From positions 1,178,001 through 1,242,000 of the forward strand of contig NZ_AP025185.1 of NCBI RefSeq assembly GCF_020886115.1: 64,000 nt of DNA. The letters are read 5' to 3'. A program made the position numbers and the translations under genes. This stretch comes from Flavobacterium ammonificans. GTDB lineage: Bacteria; Bacteroidota; Bacteroidia; Flavobacteriales; Flavobacteriaceae. The notes under the pieces were generated by a model. The model made no database searches and was not told the origin of the DNA. It saw nothing but the letters and a program-made list of their open reading frames with translations. Of this stretch, positions 1 to 11,410 are shown piece after piece. Every line of letters starts with the position of its first letter. Position 1 is the first letter of the stretch.

Positions 1-42
1 TTGACTACCAAATTTCTTTTCAACGTTTGTAACTTCAATCAT
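1..42 (-). CDS. ABC transporter ATP-binding protein, MlaF-like (N-terminal fragment)
   Basis: Only the first 14 codons lie in the window; the gene continues off the left edge. The visible peptide starts MIEVTNVEKKFGSQ, the usual opening of an ABC ATPase, with the aromatic A-loop/beta-1 pattern before the Walker A. Its ATG overlaps the stop of the upstream permease gene in a TAATG junction, so the two are translationally coupled. By context it should be the ATPase partner (MlaF type) of the neighbouring MlaE permease. The identity rests mainly on that neighbour because no catalytic motif is visible. Confidence 0.75.
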   Translation of the reverse strand, partial: MIEVTNVEKKFGSQ

Positions 43-788
43 TAGCTTAATAAAATTTGAGTGAGTAAATAGTTGACAATAATGATGACTACAGAAGTCC
101 AAACAAATGAAATTGTACTTGCCTTACCAACTTCTAACGCGCCACCCTTCATATAATAACCATGAAAAGAAGGGATAGTTGCTAATATAAAAGCAAAAGC
201 CAATGTCTTAATGAACGCATAAGTAATATGAAAAGGAATAAATTCTACTTGGAGTCCGTTTATAAATTCCGTTTCTGTTGCAAATCCGCCAAAAACGGCA
301 GCTAAATACCCTCCAAATATTCCTAAAAACATGGCGATTCCAATAATAAAAGGATACAGGAATAAAGCTACAATTTTCGGGAATACTAAATAATTTAATG
401 AGTTGACCCCCATTACTTCTAAAGCATCTATTTGTTCCGTAACTCTCATCGTTCCAATACTTGATGTAATAAATGAACCCATTTTACCTGCCATAATAAT
501 GGAAATAAAAGTGGGTGCAAATTCTAAAATCACGGATTGTCTGGTGGCAAATCCAATTAAATATCTTGGAATTAGCGGATTGGTTAAGTTTAAAGCCGTT
601 TGAATGGCTACAACTCCACCCACAAAAAACGATATAAAACATACAATACCCAAAGAATCAATAATTAAATCTTCAATCTCTTTTAGGATGAGCTGTTTCA
701 TCACGCTCCATTTTACAGGTCGGTTGAACATGTCTTTCAACATGAGAAAATAACTTCCTATTTGGGTTAAATATTTGATGAGTATCAT
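42..788 (-). CDS. mlaE: MlaE/YrbE-family lipid ABC transporter permease
   Basis: This 248-residue inner-membrane permease matches the MlaE (DUF140) family in length. It has a long hydrophobic segment near residues 45-70, the conserved middle segment with FAPTFISIIMAGKMGSF near residues 90-105, the EQIDALEVMGVNSLNYLVFPK stretch (residues about 118-138), and further C-terminal membrane helices. The family moves phospholipids between inner and outer membranes, together with an MlaF ATPase and MlaD MCE protein. The ATPase gene follows directly with a 1-nt overlap. No MCE gene is visible, but it may lie beyond the left edge. Confidence 0.93.
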   Translation of the reverse strand: MILIKYLTQIGSYFLMLKDMFNRPVKWSVMKQLILKEIEDLIIDSLGIVCFISFFVGGVVAIQTALNLTNPLIPRYLIGFATRQSVILEFAPTFISIIMAGKMGSFITSSIGTMRVTEQIDALEVMGVNSLNYLVFPKIVALFLYPFIIGIAMFLGIFGGYLAAVFGGFATETEFINGLQVEFIPFHITYAFIKTLAFAFILATIPSFHGYYMKGGALEVGKASTISFVWTSVVIIIVNYLLTQILLS

Positions 789-864
789 AATTTTTTAATT
801 GTAAGCTAAATTACAAAAAATGAAATAGCTTTAGTCTAATTGATTTAGGAGTTTGAACTTTCTA

Positions 865-1716
865 TTATTGAAAAAGTTTATTCTTCATTTTTTGAAGTCG
901 ATATTTTCTAATGAACTTCGCTTGTTCATCAGTAACTAACATAGGTTTGTTTGCTAATTTGGCTTTCCAAAAACCAAGTAAATAGTCTAAAAACAATAAC
1001 GGTTTTCCCTTTCGGAGGGCTAATTTTAGTGAAGCAATTGCGGTAATAATGAAGCCGTAGCCCAAAGTATAAAATGCCTCGCCTTGTTTATATCGTGCGG
1101 TTTTATTGTAATTAGCTCCCGTTGGTTTTAAGTGTTTTACGTGTAAACTTTCATTAGTAACTACTTTCCAATTGTAAAATTTACACAATAATTCATCTAC
1201 CGTATCCCAACCCATTTGTGCTCTCAATCCACCTATTTGTTTAAAAGTTGCTTTTCGATAGGCTTTTAAAGCACCCCGAATATGATCTTTATCGGTTAAA
1301 TTTTCTAAAATCCATTCGCCATTTTTTTCGATGTAACAAAAACCACCTACCATTCCAATAGAGGAATCAGAGTTAAAATGCTGAATTATCGTTTCGAAAT
1401 AGTTTGTTGGAAAAATCAAATCGGAATCTACTTTTACAATTAAATCATAGTCTTCGTCAATAGATTCTAATCCTTTTTGAAAAGCTTGGATAACTTTACT
1501 TCCGGGTAAATGAACTGCACTAGAGTTTTTGGTTACCAATGAAATCCAGGGGTATTTTTCGGCGAAAGCCAAAACTATTTCTGGAGTACTATCTGTTGAA
1601 TTGTCATTCACTACAATTACTTTCGATGGAAGAACGGTTTGATCTGCCAACGATTGTAATGTTAAAGCAATAAATTGTTCTTCATTGTAAGTAGGAATAA
1701 CGATATAATACTTCAT
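865..1716 (-). CDS. Family 2 glycosyltransferase
   Basis: This 283-residue protein has a GT-A fold nucleotide-sugar binding domain. It opens YYIVIPTYNEEQFIALTLQSL, followed by VIVVNDNSTDST (residues about 34-45) and a DSD metal-binding motif in KVDSDLIFP near residue 96. The C-terminal part (about 215-283) is basic and moderately hydrophobic. It overlaps the upstream methyltransferase gene by 1 nt (TAATG), so the pair is one operon. The family transfers sugars to lipids, polysaccharides or proteins at the cytoplasmic face of the membrane. The acceptor cannot be told from the sequence. Confidence 0.88.
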   Translation of the reverse strand: MKYYIVIPTYNEEQFIALTLQSLADQTVLPSKVIVVNDNSTDSTPEIVLAFAEKYPWISLVTKNSSAVHLPGSKVIQAFQKGLESIDEDYDLIVKVDSDLIFPTNYFETIIQHFNSDSSIGMVGGFCYIEKNGEWILENLTDKDHIRGALKAYRKATFKQIGGLRAQMGWDTVDELLCKFYNWKVVTNESLHVKHLKPTGANYNKTARYKQGEAFYTLGYGFIITAIASLKLALRKGKPLLFLDYLLGFWKAKLANKPMLVTDEQAKFIRKYRLQKMKNKLFQ

Positions 1717-2240
1717 TATTTAATTTTTTCGGCGTAAACGATGTAATATCTTGGCGTAAAGAAACGCAACAATGGTCTAAAACCAATCTTTTTCACAGGA
1801 TGAGTAAATTTCTCCCTTGCGATGATTTTCCATCCCGTTTTTTCTAACAACCAATCCAATTGCCAATCTTCAAACTCGTGATAATGCCTATCCCACATAT
1901 CTGTTTTGCTACGATAAGCGGGAGAAAACCACAATCGAAGCGGAATTGAAATCAACAATTTATCTGATTTTACATTTTGTAAAATAGTGTACGGATTTAA
2001 TAAATGTTCGAAAATTTCAAACGCAGTAAAAACAGTGTAATCTTCGTTTTGTATCGCAGTTTGATTGTTATCTAAATCCTCTCCACTAGTATTTTTTACA
2101 GTATATCCATTTTCAATCATAATTTTTGAGAATGGATTAGGAACCCCTAAGTCAAAAATGGTTTCTGAAGTAGTAATGTGTTTTTGTAAAAATTCTAAAG
2201 TGTGTTTGAATCTTTTATTGGGAAACGTTTTTTCGTACAT
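1716..2240 (-). CDS. Class I SAM-dependent methyltransferase
   Basis: The ATG at 2240 (174 residues, starting MYEKTFPNKRF) is preferred over an in-frame TTG at 2258. A degenerate motif I (TIFDLGVPNPFSK, near residues 27-39), a motif with VFTAFEIFEHLLNP (near 68-81) and the LLISIPLR strand mark a Rossmann-type methyltransferase. The DMWDRHYHEFEDWQ segment resembles the substrate-side region of methyltransferases that act on polyketide, quinone or sugar-lipid substrates. It is coupled to the glycosyltransferase, suggesting that both modify the same glycolipid or glycan. Substrate unknown. Confidence 0.8.
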   Translation of the reverse strand: MYEKTFPNKRFKHTLEFLQKHITTSETIFDLGVPNPFSKIMIENGYTVKNTSGEDLDNNQTAIQNEDYTVFTAFEIFEHLLNPYTILQNVKSDKLLISIPLRLWFSPAYRSKTDMWDRHYHEFEDWQLDWLLEKTGWKIIAREKFTHPVKKIGFRPLLRFFTPRYYIVYAEKIK

Positions 2241-2289
2241 AGTATTGATGTGGGACAATTTGAAATTTCGTCCAATTTTGTTAAAGTAA

Positions 2290-2297
2290 CAAAGATA
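2290..2297 (-). promoter_or_regulatory. Candidate -7 element for the methyltransferase/glycosyltransferase operon
   Basis: Read on the minus strand the sequence is TATCTTTG, an exact match to the Bacteroidota -7 consensus TAnnTTTG, about 50 nt upstream of the methyltransferase start. No TTG lies at the usual spacing upstream, so the call is tentative. Confidence 0.4.
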
Positions 2298-2344
2298 AAT
2301 AAAGTTTTGAATTTTGAACTTTTATGGAGCAGGATATCAATAAG

Positions 2345-2377
2345 AAATTCGCGGCTTTGAATGTAAACCGCGAATTT
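2345..2377 (-). terminator. Hairpin downstream of the KAS III gene
   Basis: A perfect 10-bp inverted repeat (AAATTCGCGG / CCGCGAATTT) with a 13-nt loop follows the KAS III stop codon by about 20 bp. It is flanked by A/T-rich sequence on both sides, so it probably terminates the KAS III transcript. The T-run on the minus strand is interrupted, so termination efficiency is uncertain. Confidence 0.6.
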
Positions 2378-2398
2378 TTATATACTTATTAATTGCAA

Positions 2399-3457
2399 TT
2401 AATATCGGTATACAAACGCATTGATATTCATTCCAGCTCCAACCGAAGCAAAGATTAAAACATCTCCTTTTTTGATTTCTTGATTTTCTATTTTACCTTG
2501 AAGTACTTGATCAAAGAGCGTAGGAACAGTTGCAACACTACTATTTCCTAGATCGTGAATGCTCATTGGCATAACGTCTTTAGGAGGCGTTTTTTCATAT
2601 AGTTTGTAGAAACGATGAACAATGGCTTCATCCATTTTTTCATTGGCTTGGTGAATCAATATTTTTTTGACATCATCAATACCTAAACCGCTTTTGTCTA
2701 GACAACTTTTCATTGCTGATGGGACATTACTCAACGCAAATTCATAGATCTTTCTACCATACATTTTAATGTATTTGGTTTCTGGATCTAAGTCTGGATT
2801 GTATGATTTACCGAAGAATAAATAACCTGCTTCGTCATTGGCAAAAGTAGCGCTTTCGTAAGATAAAAGTCCGCTTTCATCGTCTGAAGCCTCAATTATA
2901 GAAGCACCTGCACCGTCAGAATATATCATTGAATCACGGTCGTGATCATCTACTACTCTTGATAAGGTTTCTCCTCCAATTACCAAACAACGTTTTGCCA
3001 TTCCTGACTTAATAAATGCATTAGCTTGCAAAACGCCTTCTATCCAACCTGGACATCCAAAAAGAAGGTCGTATGCCACGCATTTTGGATTCTGAATTTG
3101 CAATTTATGTTTTACTCTCGTGGCTAAACTTGGCAACATATCCGATTGTACAGTGCCGTGTTTTACATCGCCAAAGTTGTGTGCAAAAATGATATAATCT
3201 ATTGTTTCTGGATCTATTTTAGCGTTTTCAATAGCTTTCTTGGCTGCAAAAAAACCTAAATCAGATGAGGTATATTGGTCGTTAGCATAACGTCTGTTTT
3301 CAATTCCAGTGATATTTTTGAACTTGTTGACTACTACTTCATTTGGATAACCAAAAGGACTTCCATCTTCGTTTAAAAAAACATGATCGGAAAAATCAGT
3401 GTTACTAACGCTTTTTTCAGGAATATAACTTCCTATTCCGCTTATTTTGATATTCAT
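2399..3457 (-). CDS. 3-oxoacyl-ACP synthase III family protein (KAS III/FabH-like)
   Basis: This 352-residue thiolase-fold condensing enzyme has the complete KAS III triad: Cys135 in LLFGCPGWIEG, His269 in ILIHQANEKM and Asn305 in LGNSSVATVP. It is longer than a typical housekeeping FabH (about 320-335), with extra sequence near residues 25-40 and 200-230. It may therefore be a specialised starter-condensing enzyme rather than the main FabH. It stands alone between hairpins, without other fatty-acid genes. The family joins acyl-CoA or acyl-ACP with malonyl-ACP; the actual acyl substrate is not evident. Confidence 0.87.
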   Translation of the reverse strand: MNIKISGIGSYIPEKSVSNTDFSDHVFLNEDGSPFGYPNEVVVNKFKNITGIENRRYANDQYTSSDLGFFAAKKAIENAKIDPETIDYIIFAHNFGDVKHGTVQSDMLPSLATRVKHKLQIQNPKCVAYDLLFGCPGWIEGVLQANAFIKSGMAKRCLVIGGETLSRVVDDHDRDSMIYSDGAGASIIEASDDESGLLSYESATFANDEAGYLFFGKSYNPDLDPETKYIKMYGRKIYEFALSNVPSAMKSCLDKSGLGIDDVKKILIHQANEKMDEAIVHRFYKLYEKTPPKDVMPMSIHDLGNSSVATVPTLFDQVLQGKIENQEIKKGDVLIFASVGAGMNINAFVYRY

Positions 3458-3579
3458 AAAATTCTATATTATAGTACGAATTTATCTTTTTTATCTGAAA
3501 TAACTATAGCAAAACAGAAACTAAGTTAATTTATTATCATTATTTTAATAAAAACATTTGAAAAATGACAATTTAGTAG

Positions 3580-3957
3580 TTATTTATCTTGTTGCGCAAT
3601 TTTTATTTGCATAATGGTGGATAAATTATGGGCTTGGTTTTTCATTCGTTCACAATTGAAGCCTTCAAAGTTTTCGTTGATGGCTGCTTCAAAGTGATTG
3701 AGCCAAATGTCAAATAATTCTTTGGTTAGATAGGATTTTGCGTTCACATCCAAATGAATTTGAGTTAAATTGTTGACATAACCACCCGTTCCTAAAATGG
3801 CTTGTGACCAAAAAGTAACCAGAATGGGTAAGTGTTCTTCTAGCTTTATCTTTACGACATCTGTGAAGATGTAACTAATTGTATCGTCAGCCAATAATTT
3901 TTTGTAGAATTCATCTACTACAATATATATTTCTTCTGGAGTTTGAATATCTTTCAT
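3580..3957 (-). CDS. Group III truncated haemoglobin
   Basis: This 125-residue protein has the haem-pocket residues expected of trHbIII: Tyr18 (B10, in DEFYKKLL), His42 (E7, in LEEHLPI), His68 (F8 proximal ligand, in QIHLDV) and Trp85 (G8, in FDIWLNHF). The length and short pre-B10 segment fit the group. Group III globins bind O2 and NO in the cytoplasm and are linked to peroxide or nitrosative stress chemistry. It lies downstream of gcvP but is separated from it by a terminator-like hairpin, so it is probably transcribed alone. Confidence 0.88.
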   Translation of the reverse strand: MKDIQTPEEIYIVVDEFYKKLLADDTISYIFTDVVKIKLEEHLPILVTFWSQAILGTGGYVNNLTQIHLDVNAKSYLTKELFDIWLNHFEAAINENFEGFNCERMKNQAHNLSTIMQIKIAQQDK

Positions 3958-4036
3958 TTTGGTTACATTTTAATTTTAAAGTTAGGTGATTTCAATTGTA
4001 ATATAAAGATTAAAACCACAATTCATATGTATGAAA

Positions 4037-4084
4037 AAGGTTTCAAGGATTCTGAACTTAATTCAAAATGACACTTGAAACCTT
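4037..4084 (-). terminator. Intrinsic terminator downstream of gcvP
   Basis: Perfect 11-bp inverted repeat AAGGTTTCAAG / CTTGAAACCTT with a 26-nt loop. On the minus strand the second arm runs into TTTTTC, giving the U-tract of an intrinsic terminator about 40 bp after the gcvP stop. Confidence 0.7.
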
Positions 4085-4121
4085 ATTCTTCGTACTTTAA
4101 GCTCGTACTTCTTATATTGAT

Positions 4122-6965
4122 TTACATATATGCTTCAATTGGTGCACAAGAACAAACTAAATTTCTATCTCCGTAAGCATCATCTACACGACGCACACTT
4201 GGCCAAAATTTATTTTCTGCAATGTATTCTAGCGGGAAAGCTGCTTGTTCTCTAGTGTATGGAAAATTCCAAACATCAGTCGTAAGCATTGCTAGTGTAT
4301 GTGGCGCATTGTGTAAAACGGTATTGTGATCGTCTGCATTAGCTACTTCAATCTCTTTTCGAATAGCAATCATAGCATCACAAAAACGATCTAATTCTGC
4401 TACATCTTCTGATTCAGTTGGTTCTATCATTAAAGTTCCTGCAACTGGGAAAGAAACCGTTGGCGCGTGGAATCCATAATCCATTAAACGTTTTGCAATA
4501 TCGGTTACTTCAATTCCTTGTTGTTTAAATGCACGACAATCTAATATCATTTCGTGAGCCGCTCTTCCCATTTCTCCTGAATACAATATTGGATAATGAG
4601 CTTCTAAACGCGCTTTCATATAATTGGCATTCAAAATAGCATATTTAGTTGCATTAGTAACGCCTTCTGACCCTAACATTGAAATATAACCATACGAAAT
4701 TAAACATACTAAGGCTGATCCGTAAGGAGCTGCTGAGATAGCTGAAATGGCTTGATTACCTCCTGTTGGGATAATTGGATTAGTTGGTAAAAACGGCACT
4801 AATTTCTCGTTCACACATATTGGTCCAACACCAGGTCCACCACCACCGTGAGGAATGGCGAAGGTTTTGTGTAAGTTTAAGTGACAAACGTCAGCGCCAA
4901 TTGTAGCAGGATTGGTTAAACCAACTTGCGCATTCATATTGGCACCATCCATATATACTAATCCTCCATTTTCATGAATTAAATTAGTGATTTCAATAAT
5001 CGAACTTTCAAAAACACCGTGAGTTGAAGGATAGGTTACCATTAAAGCAGACAAACGGTCTTTGTATTCTATAGCTCTAGCACGTAAATCTTCAACGTCA
5101 ATATTTCCTTCTGGAGTAGTTTTAGTTACAATAATTTCCATTCCTGCCATCGCTGCCGATGCTGGATTGGTTCCGTGTGCCGAAGAAGGAATTAAACACA
5201 CATTTCTGTGATGATCTCCTCTTGATAAATGATAGGCTCTAATGGTCATTAAACCAGCATATTCACCTTGTGCACCCGAATTTGGTTGCAAAGTAGTTCC
5301 TGCAAAACCTGTTACCACATTCAGTTGCTGTTCTAATTTTTTCAGCATGATTTGGTATCCTTCGGCTTGTTCAATTGGAGCAAACGGGTGAATACTGTTC
5401 CAATTAGCCATAGATAATGGCAACATTTCGGCTGCAGCATTCAATTTCATGGTACAAGAACCCAAAGAAATCATCGAGTGATTCAATGACAAATCTTTAC
5501 GTTCTAGCTTTTTGATATAACGCATCAACTGACTTTCTGAATGATGGTTATTGAATACCTCGTGTTGCAAGAAAGATGAAGTTCTTTCTAGGTTTTTAGG
5601 AACCATTGTTTCATTTGCAAATTCATTAATTTGCACATTTGACTTCCCTAAAGCTTCCGCAAAAATGGATACAATTTGGTTTAGGTCTGTTAGTGAAGTG
5701 GTTTCGTTTAATGAAATCGAAATCGTTTCGTTGTCAACATAGAAGAAGTTTACTTCGTTTTTCTCTGCAACAGTTTTAACCTTCGCAGCATCCACTTTTA
5801 CTAAAAGGGTATCGAAGAAAGCAGAATTGGTTTGGTATACACCAAGTTTATTTAGGGCTTCCGCCAAAGTTACTGCCGAGGCATGTACTTTATTGGCAAT
5901 ATATTTAAGTCCTTTTGGTCCGTGATAAACAGCATACATTCCAGCCATAACCGCCAGTAAAACTTGTGCAGTACAGATATTTGAAGTTGCTTTTTCACGT
6001 TTGATGTGTTGCTCACGAGTTCCTAAAGCCATTCTCAAAGCGCGATTTCCATTGGCGTCAATTGTTACACCAATGATTCTTCCTGGCATTGAACGTTTGT
6101 GTTCTTCTTTGGTTGCAAAAAATGCTGCGTGAGGTCCACCGTACCCCATTGGAATACCAAAACGTTGTGAAGTTCCCACCACTACATCAGCTCCCATTTC
6201 TCCCGGAGGAGTTAATTTGGCTAATGATAAAAGATCTGCTGCAACGGCTACTTTTATTTCGGTAGCATGTGCTTTGGTTATAAATCCAGTATAATCGGTT
6301 ACTTGACCAAATTTGCCTGGATATTGTAAAACAGCTGCAAAAAAGTCAGTCGAAAAATCAAATGTTTCGTGATTTCCAACTACTATTTCTATTCCTTTTG
6401 GAGTAGCACGTGTTTGTAATACGGATAGGGTTTGCGGTAAAATTTCTTCAGAAACGAATAATTTATTTACATTATTTTTCTTTTGGTCTCGAGTACGAAC
6501 ATCAAACAATAAAGCCATGGCTTCAGCCGCTGCGGTACCTTCATCAAGTAATGAAGCATTGGCAATCTCCATTCCTGTTAATTCAATGATAGTAGTTTGG
6601 TAATTTAAAATAGCTTCTAAACGACCTTGTGCAATTTCTGCTTGGTAGGGTGTATAAGCAGTATACCAACCTGGATTTTCAAAAATATTTCTTTGAATTA
6701 CGGCAGGAATTGCTGCAGGGTGATATCCTAAACCGATATACGATTTAAAAACTTTATTTTTGCTTCCCAATTCTTGAATATGATTTAAGTATTCAAATTC
6801 AGTCATAGGTTCGTCAAGTTGAAGTTCCGATTTAAGTCTAATATCTGAAGGAATTGTTTCATGAATTAGTTGGTCCAAAGAATCTACACCAATGGTTTTT
6901 AACATCAAATTCAAATCGGTTTCTCTTGGTCCGATGTGTCGTAAAGCGAATGCGTCTGTTCTCAT
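4122..6965 (-). CDS. gcvP: Glycine dehydrogenase (decarboxylating), P protein
   Basis: This 947-residue fused (alpha plus beta type) P protein of the glycine cleavage system opens with [12 protein letters not shown], as in GcvP. The PLP-binding lysine is K700 in [16 protein letters not shown]. The N-terminal half carries the [11 protein letters not shown] glycine-rich motif near residue 275. The enzyme decarboxylates glycine and passes the aminomethyl group to lipoylated GcvH. gcvT and gcvH are not in the window, which is common where the system is dispersed. It is transcribed divergently from the UbiA-like gene. The stop codon is close to the terminator at 4037-4084. Confidence 0.97.
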   Translation of the reverse strand: MRTDAFALRHIGPRETDLNLMLKTIGVDSLDQLIHETIPSDIRLKSELQLDEPMTEFEYLNHIQELGSKNKVFKSYIGLGYHPAAIPAVIQRNIFENPGWYTAYTPYQAEIAQGRLEAILNYQTTIIELTGMEIANASLLDEGTAAAEAMALLFDVRTRDQKKNNVNKLFVSEEILPQTLSVLQTRATPKGIEIVVGNHETFDFSTDFFAAVLQYPGKFGQVTDYTGFITKAHATEIKVAVAADLLSLAKLTPPGEMGADVVVGTSQRFGIPMGYGGPHAAFFATKEEHKRSMPGRIIGVTIDANGNRALRMALGTREQHIKREKATSNICTAQVLLAVMAGMYAVYHGPKGLKYIANKVHASAVTLAEALNKLGVYQTNSAFFDTLLVKVDAAKVKTVAEKNEVNFFYVDNETISISLNETTSLTDLNQIVSIFAEALGKSNVQINEFANETMVPKNLERTSSFLQHEVFNNHHSESQLMRYIKKLERKDLSLNHSMISLGSCTMKLNAAAEMLPLSMANWNSIHPFAPIEQAEGYQIMLKKLEQQLNVVTGFAGTTLQPNSGAQGEYAGLMTIRAYHLSRGDHHRNVCLIPSSAHGTNPASAAMAGMEIIVTKTTPEGNIDVEDLRARAIEYKDRLSALMVTYPSTHGVFESSIIEITNLIHENGGLVYMDGANMNAQVGLTNPATIGADVCHLNLHKTFAIPHGGGGPGVGPICVNEKLVPFLPTNPIIPTGGNQAISAISAAPYGSALVCLISYGYISMLGSEGVTNATKYAILNANYMKARLEAHYPILYSGEMGRAAHEMILDCRAFKQQGIEVTDIAKRLMDYGFHAPTVSFPVAGTLMIEPTESEDVAELDRFCDAMIAIRKEIEVANADDHNTVLHNAPHTLAMLTTDVWNFPYTREQAAFPLEYIAENKFWPSVRRVDDAYGDRNLVCSCAPIEAYM

Positions 6966-7025
6966 TTTAGCGCTATATTTAAGAATAAATAGTTGTGTTT
7001 AGTTTGTTTTTTAAAAAAACATGAG

Positions 7026-7033
7026 CAAAAGTA
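7026..7033 (-). promoter_or_regulatory. Candidate gcvP -7 promoter element
   Basis: The minus-strand sequence TACTTTTG matches TAnnTTTG exactly and sits about 60 nt upstream of the gcvP start. The nearest upstream TTG lies about 25 nt away, slightly farther than usual. No glycine-riboswitch-like fold was recognised here. Confidence 0.45.
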
Positions 7034-7131
7034 ATTATTAAACTTGTATTTTAAGGTTCAACAAATGGTAATATTTTAAGAATTTGTTAACCAAAAACAA
7101 CTCTTATTAACAGATTGATTAATATTGCAAT

Positions 7132-7875
7132 ATGTCTAAAACTAAAAAATATTTAGATTTTTATATTAAATCCTCTTTACATGTTGGATTAGCAGTTTTT
7201 TCTTTGGTTCAACTAAGTTTTACCCAACTCAACTCGTATGCCTTTTTAGTTTTTTTTGGAACTATAGTAGGATATAATTTTCTGAAGTATTCACAATGGT
7301 TTGGATTTAAGAATGTATTTGATAAAAAAGTAAAAGCTATTCTAAGTGTTTCTTTAGTAGCTAGTATTGTATGTGTTTTTTTATTCTATAAACAAGAATA
7401 TTATATTCAGATTCACCTATTTATTGCTTTGCTTTTGGTTGTATTGTACCCAAGTTTTAGGAAAATAGGCTGGATAAAACCATTTTTCGTTGCTTTTGTA
7501 GTGACCTTCATCACGGTATATATTCCGTTAATGAATCATGAAGAAGTAATTGTAATTTATTTACAACGATTTTTATTGTTGTCTAGTGTGATGATTCCTT
7601 TTGAAATTTCAGATAGCACAACTGATTCGGTTGCTTTAAAAACACTCCCTCATTGGTTTGGCATACAAAGAACAAAACAAATAGGATATGTATTAGTAGT
7701 TCTATTTTGTGTAGTATCATTTCATGCACTAGACTGCCTTTATCCATGCTTTATCTATGCTTTATCTTCAGTAGTTGCTATTTATTTTTCTACTGAAAAA
7801 AGGAGTTGGTATTATACATCATTTTGGGTCGAAAGTTTGCCTGTTTTTTGGTTACTTATTTTCCTTTTTAGCTAA
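7132..7875 (+). CDS. Polytopic membrane protein, degenerate UbiA prenyltransferase-like
   Basis: This 247-residue protein has about eight hydrophobic segments. The stretch IPFEISDSTTDSVALKTLPHWFG (split as residues about 156-178) resembles the second Asp-rich region of the UbiA superfamily, which reads DxxxD followed by xxTLPxxxG. The first Asp-rich motif (NxxxDxxxD) is not recognisable: the equivalent position reads YNFLKYSQWFGF. It could be a diverged UbiA-like protein with altered or lost prenyltransferase activity. It is divergent from gcvP and precedes the amino-sugar operon. No substrate can be named. Confidence 0.55.
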   Translation: MSKTKKYLDFYIKSSLHVGLAVFSLVQLSFTQLNSYAFLVFFGTIVGYNFLKYSQWFGFKNVFDKKVKAILSVSLVASIVCVFLFYKQEYYIQIHLFIALLLVVLYPSFRKIGWIKPFFVAFVVTFITVYIPLMNHEEVIVIYLQRFLLLSSVMIPFEISDSTTDSVALKTLPHWFGIQRTKQIGYVLVVLFCVVSFHALDCLYPCFIYALSSVVAIYFSTEKRSWYYTSFWVESLPVFWLLIFLFS

Positions 7876-7924
7876 TAATCAACTTTCAAAACAGAATTTT
7901 ATTAAATTAGCTAAAAATACCTAA

Positions 7925-10225
<2,301 letters not shown>

Positions 10226-10235
<10 letters not shown>

Positions 10236-11269
10236 ATCCAATACTCAATAAAATAATTTGTCATTTTTTGCCTTCTGCAAAAGCAGTTGTTATTTCTCCT
10301 ATTACAAACGGCTTAATTAATTCGACCTATAGCGTTGAGGCAGTCATAGAAACACAGAGAAAGAAGTACATTTTACAAAAAATAAACACCCTAGTTTTTC
10401 AAAAGCCAAAAGCTATTCAGTCTAATATTGTTTTAGTTAGCAGCTTTTTAAAAATTAATAATTACCCACATCCAATATTGGAATTGTGCGAGACTTCTGA
10501 AGGTGAAAATGAAATCAATTTTGAAGGAGACAGTTGGCGGATGATGGCACAAATTGAAAATAGTTACACTATTAATGTTGTGGAAAATCCGGAACAGGCG
10601 TTTGCAGTAGGTGCTTTTTTTGGTCAATTCTATACCTTTCTAAACGGAATTGAACTAAATCAAATTCAAGCAGTTTTGCCTCATTTTCTAGATACAAAGA
10701 ATAGAATTGATGCTTTTCAACTCGCTTTGCAATCAGCAAATTCCGACCGATTAATCAAAGCCCAAGAGCAAATAGTGTGGATGGTAAAACACCAAGACTT
10801 ACCTCAAAAGTGGATGCAATTACAACAACAAAAAGAGTTGCCAATCCGACTCATACATGCCGACCCTAAAATTAGTAACGTTCTTTTTGATTCCGCCACA
10901 AACCAACCCAAAGCGATTATCGATTGGGACACCTTAATGCTTGGGACAATTTTATATGATTACGGCGATATGATTCGTTCATATACTAATACAAAATCAG
11001 AAGATGAGCCCGATCCGGAAGGTGTATTTAATTCAGATGTTTATCACGAATTAACGAATGGTTTTTTGTCAGAAGCAGGTTCTTTTTTAACCGATATCGA
11101 ATTGCAATATTTATCCTATGCGCCGCAGGTTATTGTCTATATTCAAGCTTTACGTTTCTTAACCGATTATTTGAATGGAGATATTTATTACCAATGTAAT
11201 TATCCTGAACAAAATCTAAATCGAGCTAAAAATCAAATCAATTTATTACAACAGATTTTGAAAATTTAG
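10226..11269 (+). CDS. APH-fold sugar kinase, N-acetylhexosamine 1-kinase (NahK)-like
   Basis: Translation starts at a GTG that overlaps the nucleotidyltransferase stop by 10 nt. The 347-residue protein has the phosphotransferase (APH/choline kinase) fold: an N-terminal lobe with the NGLINSTYSV and YILQKINTLVF segments (about 28-65), catalytic loop RLIHADPKISNVLF (about 210-223) and metal-binding AIIDWDTLMLG (about 232-242). The N-terminal lobe resembles NahK, which phosphorylates GlcNAc/GalNAc at the anomeric carbon. Together with the nucleotidyltransferase it would salvage amino sugars. AmgK-like MurNAc kinase is the main alternative. Confidence 0.82.
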
Positions 11270-11331
11270 CTTTTGGGCGTTTCCTGTTTGCTTCGTGCCT
11301 CGCAATGACAGGGTCGGGCTTTCAGCTGTAT

Positions 11332-11374
11332 CTTTTCATGGTGGACTTCGAGTACCTTAGTCCACCATGAAAAG
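11332..11374. repeat. 16-bp perfect inverted repeat between convergent genes
   Basis: The arms CTTTTCATGGTGGACT and AGTCCACCATGAAAAG pair perfectly around an 11-nt loop. It lies between the 3' ends of the NahK-like and M3 peptidase genes, so it could stop transcription from both sides, but there is no T-run beside either arm. The flanking sequence at 11289-11311 (CTTCGTGCCTCGCAATGACA) looks like dispersed intergenic repeat sequence. Confidence 0.75.
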
Positions 11375-11410
11375 GATGCCGCCTCTATCCCTAACGCAAA
11401 AAAAAACGGT

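Noticed and set aside
6966..7131. Glycine riboswitch upstream of gcvP
   Set aside because: No tandem aptamer-like sequence or conserved glycine-aptamer core was visible; only a promoter-like element was found.
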